A stretch of 64,000 nt of DNA from Lingula anatina (Eukaryota; Brachiopoda; Lingulata; Lingulida; Lingulidae): the NCBI RefSeq assembly GCF_001039355.2, contig NW_019774103.1, positions 269,562 to 333,561 of the forward strand, given 5' to 3'. Shown here in pieces: positions 53,221 to 64,000 of the stretch; within the stretch, counting starts at the first letter, position 1; each line of letters starts with the position of its first letter. The translations under genes were made by a program, and so were the position numbers. A model generated the notes under the pieces. The model was given only the letters and a program-made list of their open reading frames with translations, was not told the origin of the DNA and searched no databases.

Positions 53221-55832
53221 AACATCCAGACAATTTACATACATTAATATTTATGAAATCAAAGGGCCATGTCCGTACCTCAACTGCTTCCTCTTTTAGT
53301 GTGAAGGCGTGCAGTCTTACTTCTCAATATTTTTTTCTTTTTTTTTCTTCCATTAGAGTGCACTGGATAAAAAAATTATACACAGATTTCTGTTTACAGG
53401 TTTGGTCTTGTAGTAACTATGAAATAAAACATTTGCAAAAAAGAAAGCACCTATCTTTTAGCTCACCAGCAGAATAATGCAATGTATTAAGTTCAGCGCT
53501 TGTCTCTGTCTTCCCTGTACTAACTTAATGACATTGGTTGTAATGTAAAGACAATGGAGTTCTTCAAGAGTTGCATGTCTGGTATCATTATCTGTGAGGC
53601 ATCATACAGTGAGTTCATTCAAAATGTTCAACTAAGCGCTTGTACCTTAGAGTGTCCAGATTATTTTTGGATTAGAAATTATTAGACAATCTTCATTGAG
53701 TCAATGTGGTCTTGAGAGCTCTTTTGCCATGTTTTTCCTCAAGTTTACACCGTTGGGATGACTGGCCATATTTGTTTTTTTTTTTATCTTGCCATATTGA
53801 CACTTTCTTTATTGTTTCTAAGGACTTCTGTTAAATATCCTTTGTGCGATTTCCTTTCCTTTATTTTGCTGGCATCCAATTTCTTAGCTTTGAGGTCATT
53901 ATTGAGATTTTATTTTTTTAAGTAGGTTTACTTGGAACCTTATCAAATCAAATGTTAGACTACATAAGATGTCAAAACACAGTGTTGTAGTTCTTCTCTC
54001 TCTACTACAACAGAACATTCAGTTTTTTGTCTTCTTTGATGTGAATCCTTTCAAGATAAAAAAGGGCTAAATAAAAGCTTTGTGAATCCCACGTTTTATT
54101 CATTATTTTCCTTACTTAGGTTAACCTTTTTCTTATAAGTTAATCATCCTGCTGTATGTTTAAGTAGTAAACAAAATCTGTCTGCTATTAGTTTAATGTT
54201 GATTTTGTAATATGGCTGTAAACCATCTGGCAATGCCCTTGGGAGGCTGCTCTGTAGAAGTTCTGGTACACGGCCTTAAAAAGAAAAATACAAAAGATTA
54301 AAGAAGACTATGACAAGCAATCTATATTCTATACATTTAGGGTTATTGTAATATTAATTTATCTGTTTATTTATTGTTCAGTCTTGATATTCAGGAATGA
54401 GAAGGGTATTTTGTGCTTTGAATGAGAAAAACAATCAAAATCTACTCATGGAGAACATGTTTACAGTTCAAGTATTATGGTTATTACTCAATTTTTTCAA
54501 TGGGGGGAAATTGAATTTTACAGAGACTGTGTTTTTTATGTCATAATTTCTTAAAATTAGAACATTCCTATTGTGTGGTAGCAACAAAAAAAGCTGGTTA
54601 CTCTATAGTTCTATTCAATGCAGTAAAAGCACCACAAATGCTACATAGAAGTATAATTTTAGTGATCATAAAATTATGTATCCTTTTTGCCCAGATCAAG
54701 TCATTACCGTAGATAAATTTTAAAGTTGTAAACCCACTTTCTGGATTACTGCCTCTTTCATTTTGAGAGGAAGGCAGTGCATCATTTTTCAAATAATTCA
54801 ATACATAAAATAAAAAATATAAGTACACAAAATTTTCCCTGCAGGTATGGTATGTGTAATATATGTAACTTAAATCATAACTTTTAGTTGCTTACAATAA
54901 AGCTTCAATATTACTATCAAAGATGTATTAATATTTATATAATACCTGGTTTCCCTGAATCACTTATGCTAATGGTGCATATATAGTCCAATTTACTTCA
55001 TAAAACTAGACTGGGAATGTTGCTTATATTTTAAATTAAAGTGCGTCTGGGTTACGTCGTTTCATAGGAACTGGTATCAGTGTAGCTTTTACTTAGTATG
55101 TGTACCATACGGTGTTTAATAAAAAGTGTGTAACTATGGGAATTAACTAAAATTTAACTTTGGATCTAAAGTAATTTGGTACTTCAAAACAGCATCACAC
55201 TCTCATAAGGTAAACTGTGTCACTAGGTGAGCTTATCAATTTTACCTCTTAACACGTTTACATGGTTGTGAGCAGTGCCTTATAGATATCATCAGCTAAA
55301 GTTCAGGTGATCATTCTCATGGTGGCATGCCAAAAAGAGATTTTTATTCTTATAGAAGATATACCAGAATCAATGGGTTTGCCATATTATGTAATCTGGT
55401 TTTTCAATGCCATAATATATTTATGCATATATTCAAAAAGTGTGAAGACAATTGTCATCCACAAAAAAGACAACATGAAACCAAATAAAGTTAACTATTC
55501 AGTGTCACCTCAGTTCCATTTCACAATATAACTTTATACTAAAAGTTAAGACCAAAAGTTGCTTTTTTATTCAAATTCAAGTAGATTGCAGTTCTCCAGC
55601 TTAATCTCTGAAACCATGAAACTGTTGATTTCACTGCTTTTGAGTAATAAGAGGTTCTGGGGTCATACCATTTACCAATAACTTCTCAACACTGGGCTAA
55701 ACTTTCAAATACACATGTATATTGAGAAAACAACACTCTAGCCATACGGGATGCATGTAAGAGAGCATTCACATTGTCAAGAGCCAAGGTCCAGCAAGGC
55801 CGAGACCTAAATATGGCAGACCTACATGAAAG

Positions 55833-55905
55833 GAAGACTGCGTAATCCTTTAATGGTCTCTCAATTACATTCATTGAGAGACCATTAAAGGATTACGCGG
55901 TCTTC
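55833..55905. repeat. 73-bp near-perfect hairpin
   Basis: Arms 55,833-55,865 and 55,873-55,905, 33 bp each, complementary except one position (T/G, a G-U pair in RNA), around the loop TACATTC. The arms contain GCGTAATCCTTTAATGGTCT. Weaker complementarity (CATGAA / TTCATG) extends outward. Size fits a precursor microRNA, but the near-perfect pairing suggests a recent inverted duplication. Confidence 0.9.
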
Positions 55906-57825
55906 ATTGAGACATTCATGTGGAAATAAAAATAAATATACCAGCATAGGGTTTTTGGGCCCATGGGAGTTCAATGCCACATCTTACAAATACCAATGAC
56001 TTAAAGAATTACCCCAGTAAGTTTTAGGACAATACCTCACATGGTTTTCCATAGACAATGAAAAGTGCACAATGACAACAGTGTCTGTGTCTGTACATAA
56101 AAAATGCGATAACCATTGCTTTTAATCTTGTTATAAATATATCAGCATGTTTACTGGACTATAACACAAATGTGTGTATCTTTTATAACAAGTGCTTTAT
56201 TAATATTTCATGCTATTTCTAGTATGGTCGTGTCTGCCACACAACAAACTAATCAGTGCACAGAGAAATGAAGTAGCATTAGTTTACATGGACAAATGCT
56301 CTGAGAATAACTGCAATAGTCCACCTCCCACAAATGTCATACGTATGCACTTAATCTAACTTGTCATTTAACCCACTAGGGTCATTATTTGAAAACTATT
56401 ATAACCTTTCATGTGTAGTTTTAAGTCCCTCTTATAATGTATTCCACACAACCATCAATTTGTGGTTCCACCTGTCTGGTGACTCCCAAAGTTGTGTGAC
56501 TGATTCAATTTAATTTACTGCCTTACAATAATCTGAAATAAACAAAAAATAGAAGTGCTAAAACATGGATACTGTCAAATGTTACAATTATGCAGACTTG
56601 GCCACTAGTTTGGTGACTAAAAACACCGAATCTTCTGTAAAACAGCAGCTTGTGTTCTCATATCCAACTATCGGAACATATTGTGTTTTTATGCTTAAGT
56701 GGTACATACTTGGTATTCGGTATACATCGTATTATGGGACAGGGGGAGTAGGGAGGGTGGTATATATATCCTGTGCTGAAATTTTGGGCAACCTCTTTTC
56801 TAAAATATATATATTAATTATTCACTTTTTTCATGACAATAATATGAATTTGTGACAACAGATTATAACACAGACTGTTTCTAGAGGAAGTTGCACATTA
56901 ATTTCTACAAATTATCAAGTGTAGTTAGATTACCAAAATAATAATAACAATAACAGCAAAAAATCATGATAACCAAAGAGAGGCTTTCCTTTTTTTATTT
57001 TGGTAGTCTAGCTACTAGATATAGTATATCATTCATTGCAGAAATGTTCGACACAGGCACCAGTAGCCACCCCTTCATCCTCCAAAAAAAAAAACTCAAG
57101 GATAAAAGGACCATTTCGTGAAAAGTGGACCCTGTTACAGTGAATACCATTAATAGGAGGTCATACAGAGGTTTGCTGCACCATAGTCTGAATTTTCATT
57201 GGGTAAAAAAATTCAAACACGAAAGCAAGTTACTACTGTAGCATGAGAGCTCATTAGCCCAATAGACATCCAATTCAACAACATCACCTTGGCAGCAGTC
57301 CTTCCCTATCCTCATTCATTTATGAATGAAGTCTGGCATCACATGTTGATTTCATTTTATTATAATGTAATTGGCAATAAATTCATAAGGGGAGGGGAAG
57401 GCAAAAATTTGTGGGCCATTCTCAATGTGGCTCAGTGCTATCCTACTGCTGATGTCACTGTTGAGGCAACAATGGCCTGATGGTCAATAAGGTGGTGGCC
57501 CTACTAGGCAGCCCAACACCTGGTTCAATAATTAACAAGGCAGAAGAATTGTCAATTGGAATGACAAATAAATGATAAAACTAACACAGGCAGTGACAGT
57601 TTAAGTCTAAAAATGTTGGTCAGAACTAACATCTTAATTACGAAACTCGGCAAAATGATTCTTTGTCAGCTTTGATGCAACAACTATTGGATATTAATAG
57701 ATTTGAAGCACATTTTTGTAATGTTTGTTTAGCAAAGAATTGTTTTTGATCCTTTATGCTAATATCTATTGAAATTGAGCTGTTGAAACCTACAAAATAA
57801 AAAAAATGAGAAAATGAACATATAT

Positions 57826-58665
57826 TGACATTGTTACTATGACCTTGAATGTGACCTTTAAACTACTTTTTTCCATGAACCGCACTTTAAAAAGTTTCAG
57901 ACACTTATATCTCTAAAACTGGCAATGATGCAACCATAGCTACTACTGAACTTGAATAGGAAGTCATATGTCAGTAATCTTACTGTGACCTTGAATTTGA
58001 CTTTTGACATTTATTTCCAGTTTAAATGGTTTGAAATTTTGCAAAAAAAAAAAAAAAAAAAAAATGTAATTTTCTGCAAAAAGAAAAAGATATTTGTTTG
58101 TGCCCATTTTCAGAAAGTACACAGACCTAAACTTTGGTATTGTGGGGAGGAGTTATACTTGGGGTTTCCTTTCATCTTTGTGGCTTTGGGGTCAATTGGT
58201 GCATTTACATTGGGGAAGCAGCCATTAGATGTGGAAACTGAAAACTACCTCTGATTCTGGAACCGTTAAGGCTAGAAACCTGTTGTCTGTTGCGTTTTGT
58301 AGAGCATGTCAAGCCAGCACTGGAAATAGTGTCTGTTTTTTTGTTTTTCATATGGTTTAGGAGTTGTGCTATATTAAAAATTACAACCTCACAATGTCCA
58401 ATGGTGAAGATACTCCTAAATTAGCAAGGATAAGCAAGGATACTCCTAAATTAGCAAGGATAAGTCCATAGTTACTGTTGAAGTTAAAATAGGAAGTCAA
58501 ATATTATAATAAAATCATAATAAAATGGCCATAAATACAAAATCATATACTGACATTCATCATTCTTCCTTTGAACTTCACCTTTGAACTACTTTGTTCC
58601 ATAAACTATATTTTACAAATTTAAGGATACCCATATTTGCTAATAAACTTTAATGGGAAGTCACT
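57826..58665. repeat. degenerate repeated segment
   Basis: Segments around 57,826-57,966 and 58,550-58,665 share TGACATT, ACCTTTRAACTACTTTKTTC, CATRAAC and AATRGGAAGTCA in the same order, with a partial third unit at 57,967-58,040. A 28-bp tandem duplication (GGATACTCCTAAATTAGCAA) lies at about 58,400-58,462. Confidence 0.5.
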
Positions 58666-59049
58666 TGCATGCGCATACACGCACACACACACAAATTTAC
58701 ACTTTTCCCTTCTCTTCCCATATACATTACCACTACATAACCCAAACTCTATTTCCTCAAACCTAACGCACAACCATCCATACCTTCCTTTCAACTTACT
58801 AGCCCTTATCCCAGCTGGTGGTACAATACCTGGAGGCGTTAACACTTCTCTGATCTTCTAGTATTCAAACCTCTCTTGGGCTATTCCAGATGCCTCACCT
58901 CACTGCTGAAATAGTTTTTTTAGTGCATCTTTTTCTGTTTGTGGTTTTTCTTACCAGAGTAGTGACTGTTTTCTTTCTACATCACTTATCACTATGCTCA
59001 TTAGACTTCTCCACTGACTTCTCCTACATCTCCATCTTAGAACTTACAT

Positions 59050-59218
59050 AGGCCTGTAGCCAGGGGGGTTCAGGGGGTTCGATAGAACCACCCTTTTTGC
59101 TGGCAAAAGGTCCACTCTGGGTAAAATTTGATCTATGTACTTGAGGATTTTATGGTAAAAGGTCCACTTTTTCAGAAAACAACCCACCCCCCTCTGAAAT
59201 TGTTAGCTATGGGCCTGT
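59050..59218. mobile_element. palindromic MITE-like element A, copy 4 (inverted)
   Basis: Starts AGGCCTGTAGCCAGGGGGGT and ends GTTAGCTATGGGCCTG. Internal AAAAGGTCCACTCTGGGTAA and AAAAGGTCCACTTTTTCAGA are the reverse complement of the motifs in copy 1. Confidence 0.75.
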
Positions 59219-59439
59219 TACAGTAACATCCAGGCCTCAGCTAAAGCACTTCATTCATAAGTAACTTACAAAACTTTACAAGACTCTGTGCTGGAAATGG
59301 AAGCTGGCAATTTATGAGGAAGTTGTCCAAAAGTATAACATGCAAATCAAAATGGCTTTATGAATCTTGATTTTTGATAGGGTATGCCTTTTGCAGTCTA
59401 ATTCACAATTTTCTTTTCTTTAATAAGATAATCACTACC

Positions 59440-59442
<3 letters not shown>

Positions 59443-59518
<76 letters not shown>
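59443..59518. repeat. (TA)38 microsatellite
   Basis: Uninterrupted TA run in the downstream gene-free region. It produces spurious Tyr-Ile ORFs on both strands. Confidence 0.97.
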
Positions 59519-59519
<1 letters not shown>

Positions 59520-60699
59520 TACCGTTACTAAGGACATGGAGAAAAATGTGGCTAGCACATTATTCCCATGGGAATTCACACCTTGAAAGTTCCAACTTGT
59601 TATAAATGAAAAATTCATGAAAACACTTAAAGGGACATACAGAACAAGGAAAAGTGTCATATAGTTGTTGAGATGATATAAGAATGGTGTCTGGAATAAT
59701 TTATTTCAAATAATCATCATCGTTAGATGTATATATTATTCATCAAAAATGTGATTTACTGTTGTTACTCTATCTTTGGAAAGAGGGAAAATTGTGAATT
59801 TTTCAAATACTGTATTTTGAAGTCATAATTTCTTAAAATTATAAAATTCCTGAGTGGTCTGAAAATGTTTAATGTCACTTTTACTTCTATTGACATGCCA
59901 GTTAATGTCCTCTCTATTATAATCTTACATTTATTCTTGCAAGTTTTGCATCATGCTTCCTTCTTTTTTCTCTCTTATACACTTTAAAACCAATAACACT
60001 TTCGGGAATGCAAAGTATATATTAAAAAAATGAAAAAAAGTGTGATAGAAATAAAAAGAAAATAACAATATCATAAAAGGAAATAAGGTTGACACAATTG
60101 AAATAAAAGTGAATTAATTAACTACTAATGAGATCACAACTATACCCCTTCAATAAATTACTGATGATAACATGACTATACTCCCTAATGCTTTTCTGCA
60201 CTTGCACTTGCTTCCTTAAGGGTGGGTGGGTGGGAAAATTAAGACACAATAAAAGGAAGCATTGAACTTGCTAAAGGATAATGCCAAAACATGTTTTTAG
60301 AACTTTTAAGAGTAATGACAATTTTCCCAAGCTTCTTCCTGCCCTTTCATTCTTATGGTGGTATTTTAATCATTTCATACGTACTTGACTTTCAGTGTTA
60401 GAAAGATATGCTACAATCACAGGATGTAAATGCAATTTTAGTTCCTTATTTCTATGTACTGGGTGGGTGTTTGGCGTTAAATCTGAAATAGATCTTGTTT
60501 ATTTGGAATGTTTGAAGTTGTAGTAGTGTTTTTTAAATATCATTTCCAACTAAAACTGTTTTACAATATCTTAGTGTGCCTATATCTTAAAATTCATTAC
60601 ATCAGACAGCATAATCCAGCCAGGCTGATTTTTTAACTTGAGCAGTATTTAAACCTCAAGAATCATTCCTGTAAGTTTGAGAATACACCCATCACACTT

Positions 60700-61615
60700 A
60701 TTCAGAATCAGCAGAAATCAAGCAGAACCAGCCTGAATGAAGAAATTAAAAAATTTGTTCCACATTCGAGAGGGAATTTCAAATTGACCTAAATTCTTAC
60801 TGCTTTGTAAGAATGCCGTTGGAATACTCAGAATGCGCTTCGAACCTACCTGGAATGATTCTGCACATTCCGTGTGTATTAGCTTTTAAATGCAGCTTTG
60901 AATGTAGTTGGAACAAAGTAGGAATTAATATTAAGAATGCTGTTAAAATGCAGTCAGAATATATACAAAGCATTCCGAATGCTGTTCCAGTGTGGGTTTG
61001 ATTGCTGGCCGAATGGCTAAAATAAATCAGAAGGTGCCTCAAATGCTGTACGAATTCACGTCAAATGCAGTCAGAATACTCCTGGAATGGCTGCCAATTA
61101 TGGTTCCGACATCCAAAAATTCACACAAAATGCAGCTTCAATACTTAAAATAACTTTCAAAAGTACTAAGAATGTAACACGAATGCCCAGAGTGTATCAA
61201 GAATGCCACTGGAACAGGCCCTGATAGAGTATAAAATGCTGCCGAATCTAGCATTTTCATCAGTCTCAGCCCAGCCACCATAGAGAATGGACACCCTAGA
61301 CTATGTTGCTTTGCTGCAGATTGCTGTCCTGCAATATATATATACAACTTGGTGGTGTTCTGAATTACGTCAGGACTCATGGGAGGGCCAATCGGTACGT
61401 TCAGACTGCATTCAAGCTGGGTTCGAGCCGCAATTGAAAGATTCCGACAGCATTTGAAGTGCATTCCAGCTGAATTCTTTTACTGTGGAAATAGATTTCA
61501 GCAGCAATCAAGATGCACTCGAAATTTAGAATGCACTTTGAACATCCAGGAATATACAAAGATTTTTCATTTTGATGGCATGCTAGCTCATTCCGCATCT
61601 AGTGTGACTAGGGTA
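60700..61615. repeat. block with 11-bp sequence periodicity (GAATGC-type)
   Basis: GAAT, GAAC or AAAT begins at 60,811, 60,822, 60,842, 60,853, 60,900, 60,911, 60,922, 60,935, 60,946 and 60,957. A second run starts at 61,041, 61,052, 61,063, 61,074 and 61,085, exactly 11 bp apart. From about 61,399 the complement (GTTC, ATTC, ATTT at 61,399, 61,410, 61,421, 61,441, 61,452, 61,463, 61,474) shows the same step, so the second half is inverted. A non-periodic core lies at about 61,215-61,390. No protein-coding explanation. Confidence 0.75.
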
Positions 61616-61955
61616 TGATGCAATATTACATACTGCTTTATAGCATAATCAAAAACAGTTTTTGATGACGCACTAGTCTTATTGTGGACATTCAGAAAAT
61701 GTTATTATTAACACATGGCCTCAAAGATAATATTTGTGATGCTTTTACGATGCATGTAAATATCATCCATCATAACACATACATATATATGCAGTAGTAG
61801 CAGTAGTTAGAAAATCGTGTTGTATGGAGAACCTGTAAATGTAACTAAACCTGCTTAATTTTAATAGTGGTAGAGATGGAATGAGTATATGATGTCAATG
61901 ATGACGTATGCTTAGTTGTCCTTGTGGTCTCAGCAATAAGACATTCACATCTTAG

Positions 61956-62179
61956 ACTGGGTTCCCACAGATTTAGATCGATCCATCTGGATCGACCTAA
62001 CTCCCTGGGGGTTCACACTAAATTGCTGTCAGCTTACAGGAGCCGAGCCCGCACAAAAGTTAATTACCCCCTTACAGTTTTTAGTAAGCGGGACAGACAT
62101 TTAAGCCGGTCAAGCTGACAGCACTCTAGTGAGACTTCCCAGGGGGATAGATCAATCTAAATGTCTGTGAGAATGGTCT
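61956..62179. mobile_element. MITE-like element B, copy 2
   Basis: 224 bp flanked by CTTAG on both sides. The left end GGTTCCCACAGATTTAGATC is inverted at the right end (GATCAATCTAAATGTCTGTG). The core matches copy 1 at 40,876-41,076 (CTCCCTGGGGGTTCACACTA, GTTAATTACCCCCTTACAG, TTAAGCCGGTCAAGCTGACA). Confidence 0.8.
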
Positions 62180-62342
62180 CTTAGTTTCATCCACTTTGCC
62201 TGCATGTACTTTAATTTCACTCAAATGCGTGACCTACTGTATTTGACCTTGCAGGTGTTTCAGACATTTGAACAATTTAATGAAAACGAAATCATTTGCA
62301 CGTATTGACACCACAACTCACTTGTGCACTTTGTGAAATGTC

Positions 62343-62347
<5 letters not shown>

Positions 62348-62393
<46 letters not shown>
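62348..62393. repeat. (AT)23 microsatellite
   Basis: Uninterrupted AT run. Confidence 0.97.
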
Positions 62394-62395
<2 letters not shown>

Positions 62396-62399
62396 AAAG

Positions 62400-64000
62400 A
62401 CATGTTCACTGGATTCATATTTTATGACACTAAGTATTAAGACACTTAATTGTTAATAAGTCATGTATCACTGTGTCAGTGTGCCTTGTAACTACCCTGT
62501 TTAATAAGTTTATTTATAGCTGTGTATACATGACCAATCACCTTGTTAAGATGTAACCTTATCGTTTTAATAGCTATTCATCTGGCAAATAAATCAACAT
62601 AAAATACTTATCCAGGTAAAACTGCCTGTAGTCAATATTTACTATAGTTGGGTTGTCATCTGGTACATATTTTGTTTAAATCAACAGTGTTATCAAAACT
62701 TTATCACTCCACAGTAATCATGATCTGCCTAGGTAAGATGATGAGAAAAAGCAGAATTTCCACAGGATTCAAACCCAATGACCAGGGCAAAGTTCTCCAC
62801 TGGCTGTTAGTTATCTTAGGTACTTCAACATTTTGCACCCGTCCACAGATAAGTTGCTTACATAGGAAGTATAGATTTTGTTGATTACTGATGCACTATA
62901 AGCCAAGCATGTATGTGCAGTGCATAGGCAGAAACATTTGTGCACAAATGACAATGCTTACTTCCACAAGGCAATTTATTTCCACCAATTGCATAGTTGT
63001 GGAAATCTACTCAAGTGAAAAGAGAGGCTCACTTATTTTCAAGGCAAAAATCATAATTTCCTTATTTTCTGCAGGTGTGCAACGAAGCAGGAGGCGGGAT
63101 TGTGGGGCTTTGTTGCTTGGTTGATCTTACTGGATGTGCATATGGTTTTGAAAAGTTATTGTCAGAGCAGCAGTTGACATCTTCTTTATCTTATGAAATT
63201 TTCAAACTTTTTTTTTTGTCATTATTGAAAATTATCATCACAAATTAGGGCAGTGCCTTCTGGAACATAAATTCCTGACTGAAATGGATTTGCTTGCACT
63301 TATGATGTTTTTCCTTCAATGTCAAATTAACCTTTCATTGAAAACATAATATCCATTCAAAACACTGCTTGATCTTGTAGGTTTACTTTTACTATAACAA
63401 GATACCAAAGGAAATTGGTCTCTTGAAATGAGGGCTATTCACAAAACTGTTCAAAACATAACAACAACAACCTTTTAATCATGAATAGAATGATAACAAT
63501 AAAAGTTGTATCATCCAGAAGGTAGAGACATTTGGAGCATATAGTTTTTTTTATGTCATCAAAGGTATCCTGCACCCATTTGAAAAGATCCCAAAGTAAT
63601 ATTTTAAGCTTTTTATCCTTCCCAATTTTGACCTTCAAAATGTTAAAGCGCTTCAAGTTAAAGTTTATCTTAAGTGTACCTGTTTTCACTATTTCCTTCT
63701 GAGCCTTGGAACCAAGCAAGATCCACAACAGGAAACATGTTGAACTACATAACTTAATAAGAAATGGAATAAAAAATTGAATTTTAAGCACAGAGACTGG
63801 TCGAGCAGTTTTTTTTTTTTTGTCAAGGAAAATTATTTTCATTTTGATGCAAATGTTCCTGAAAAGGATACTCTTAATGTGAATAAGAAAAATTTTTGAT
63901 TGCATATTTTTTTTAAATCTGTAAAGGCTCAAAATCTCTAAAGGTACAAACATTTGAAACAACAATTTAAACTTTATTATTAACAACTTAATGATTTCAA
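62400..64000. other. unannotated right end
   Basis: A+T-rich sequence. A 183-codon minus-strand open frame (63,435-63,986) is dominated by Lys, Ile, Leu and Phe, as expected from A+T-rich DNA, and resembles no family I know. Nothing else is seen. Confidence 0.5.

Larger units (their letters stand above)
49953..64000. other. gene-free region downstream of BCKDHB
   Basis: 14 kb in which no ORF resembles a protein I know and none has a convincing exon pattern. It contains element A copies, one element B copy, AT microsatellites, a scaffold gap, a strong hairpin, an 11-bp-periodic block and A+T-rich unique sequence, some of it dense in homeodomain-type TAAT cores. Confidence 0.6.

Noticed and set aside
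53136-53477. 113-codon plus-strand frame
   Set aside because: No recognisable domain; includes a poly-T derived Phe run and overlaps the TAAT-rich patch. Treated as chance.
58621-58845. Minus-strand frame with TPPGIVPPAGIRASKLKGR
   Set aside because: Only about 20 residues look protein-like, the rest is translation of a CA-rich tract; no family recognised.
59374-59660. Tyr-Ile repeat ORFs on both strands
   Set aside because: Translation of a pure TA microsatellite.
63435-63986. 183-codon minus-strand open frame at the right end
   Set aside because: Composition is almost entirely Lys/Ile/Leu/Phe/Asn, as expected for A+T-rich DNA; no domain, no splice context and no family resemblance.

Overview
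The window is nuclear DNA of an intron-rich, A+T-rich animal. The genes carry GT-AG introns, encode proteins typical of Metazoa (MED15, neuferricin, ATE1, mitochondrial BCKDHB), and sit among MITE-like palindromes, AT microsatellites and LINE debris of the kind common in marine invertebrates. The phylum cannot be fixed from the sequence. Three assembly gaps are marked by N: single N at 41,270 and 46,499, and a block at 52,129-52,822.

Layout. (1) 606-13,862, minus: MED15, a Mediator tail subunit, 16 coding exons and 536 aa, with an N-terminal KIX domain and an intact C-terminal Med15 domain. (2) 14,339-15,967, plus: CYB5D2/neuferricin, a MAPR-type haem-binding membrane or secretory protein, 4 exons and 290 aa. 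(3) 18,344-23,297, minus: ATE1 arginyl-tRNA-protein transferase, with two tandem homologous cassette exons giving 449 or 455 aa. (4) 23,591-45,155, plus: BCKDHB, E1-beta of branched-chain 2-oxoacid dehydrogenase, 9 exons and 376 aa, with a 14.4-kb intron 6. (5) 46,500-49,952: a near-identical second copy of the last three BCKDHB exons, starting exactly at a single N, most likely an uncollapsed haplotype. (6) 49,953-64,000: no gene that can be supported, only repeats, a scaffold gap and candidate regulatory sequence.

Every exon chain was checked for splice sites and phase, and all four reading frames close without a break. MED15/CYB5D2 and ATE1/BCKDHB are two head-to-head pairs with ATG-to-ATG gaps of 476 bp and 293 bp, so each pair may share a bidirectional promoter. 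CYB5D2 and ATE1 converge. The four genes act in unrelated processes (transcription, haem binding, N-degron marking, branched-chain amino-acid breakdown); nothing suggests a joint pathway.

Most notable items: the tandem alternative exons of ATE1; a 1.5-kb terminal-inverted-repeat element in BCKDHB intron 6 that carries a short TDP2-like coding stretch; a 0.9-kb block with 11-bp periodicity near 61 kb; a 33-bp-arm hairpin at 55.8 kb; a pair of similar 80-bp elements 1 kb apart in intron 6; a palindromic element nested in an older foldback element; and the probable false duplication.
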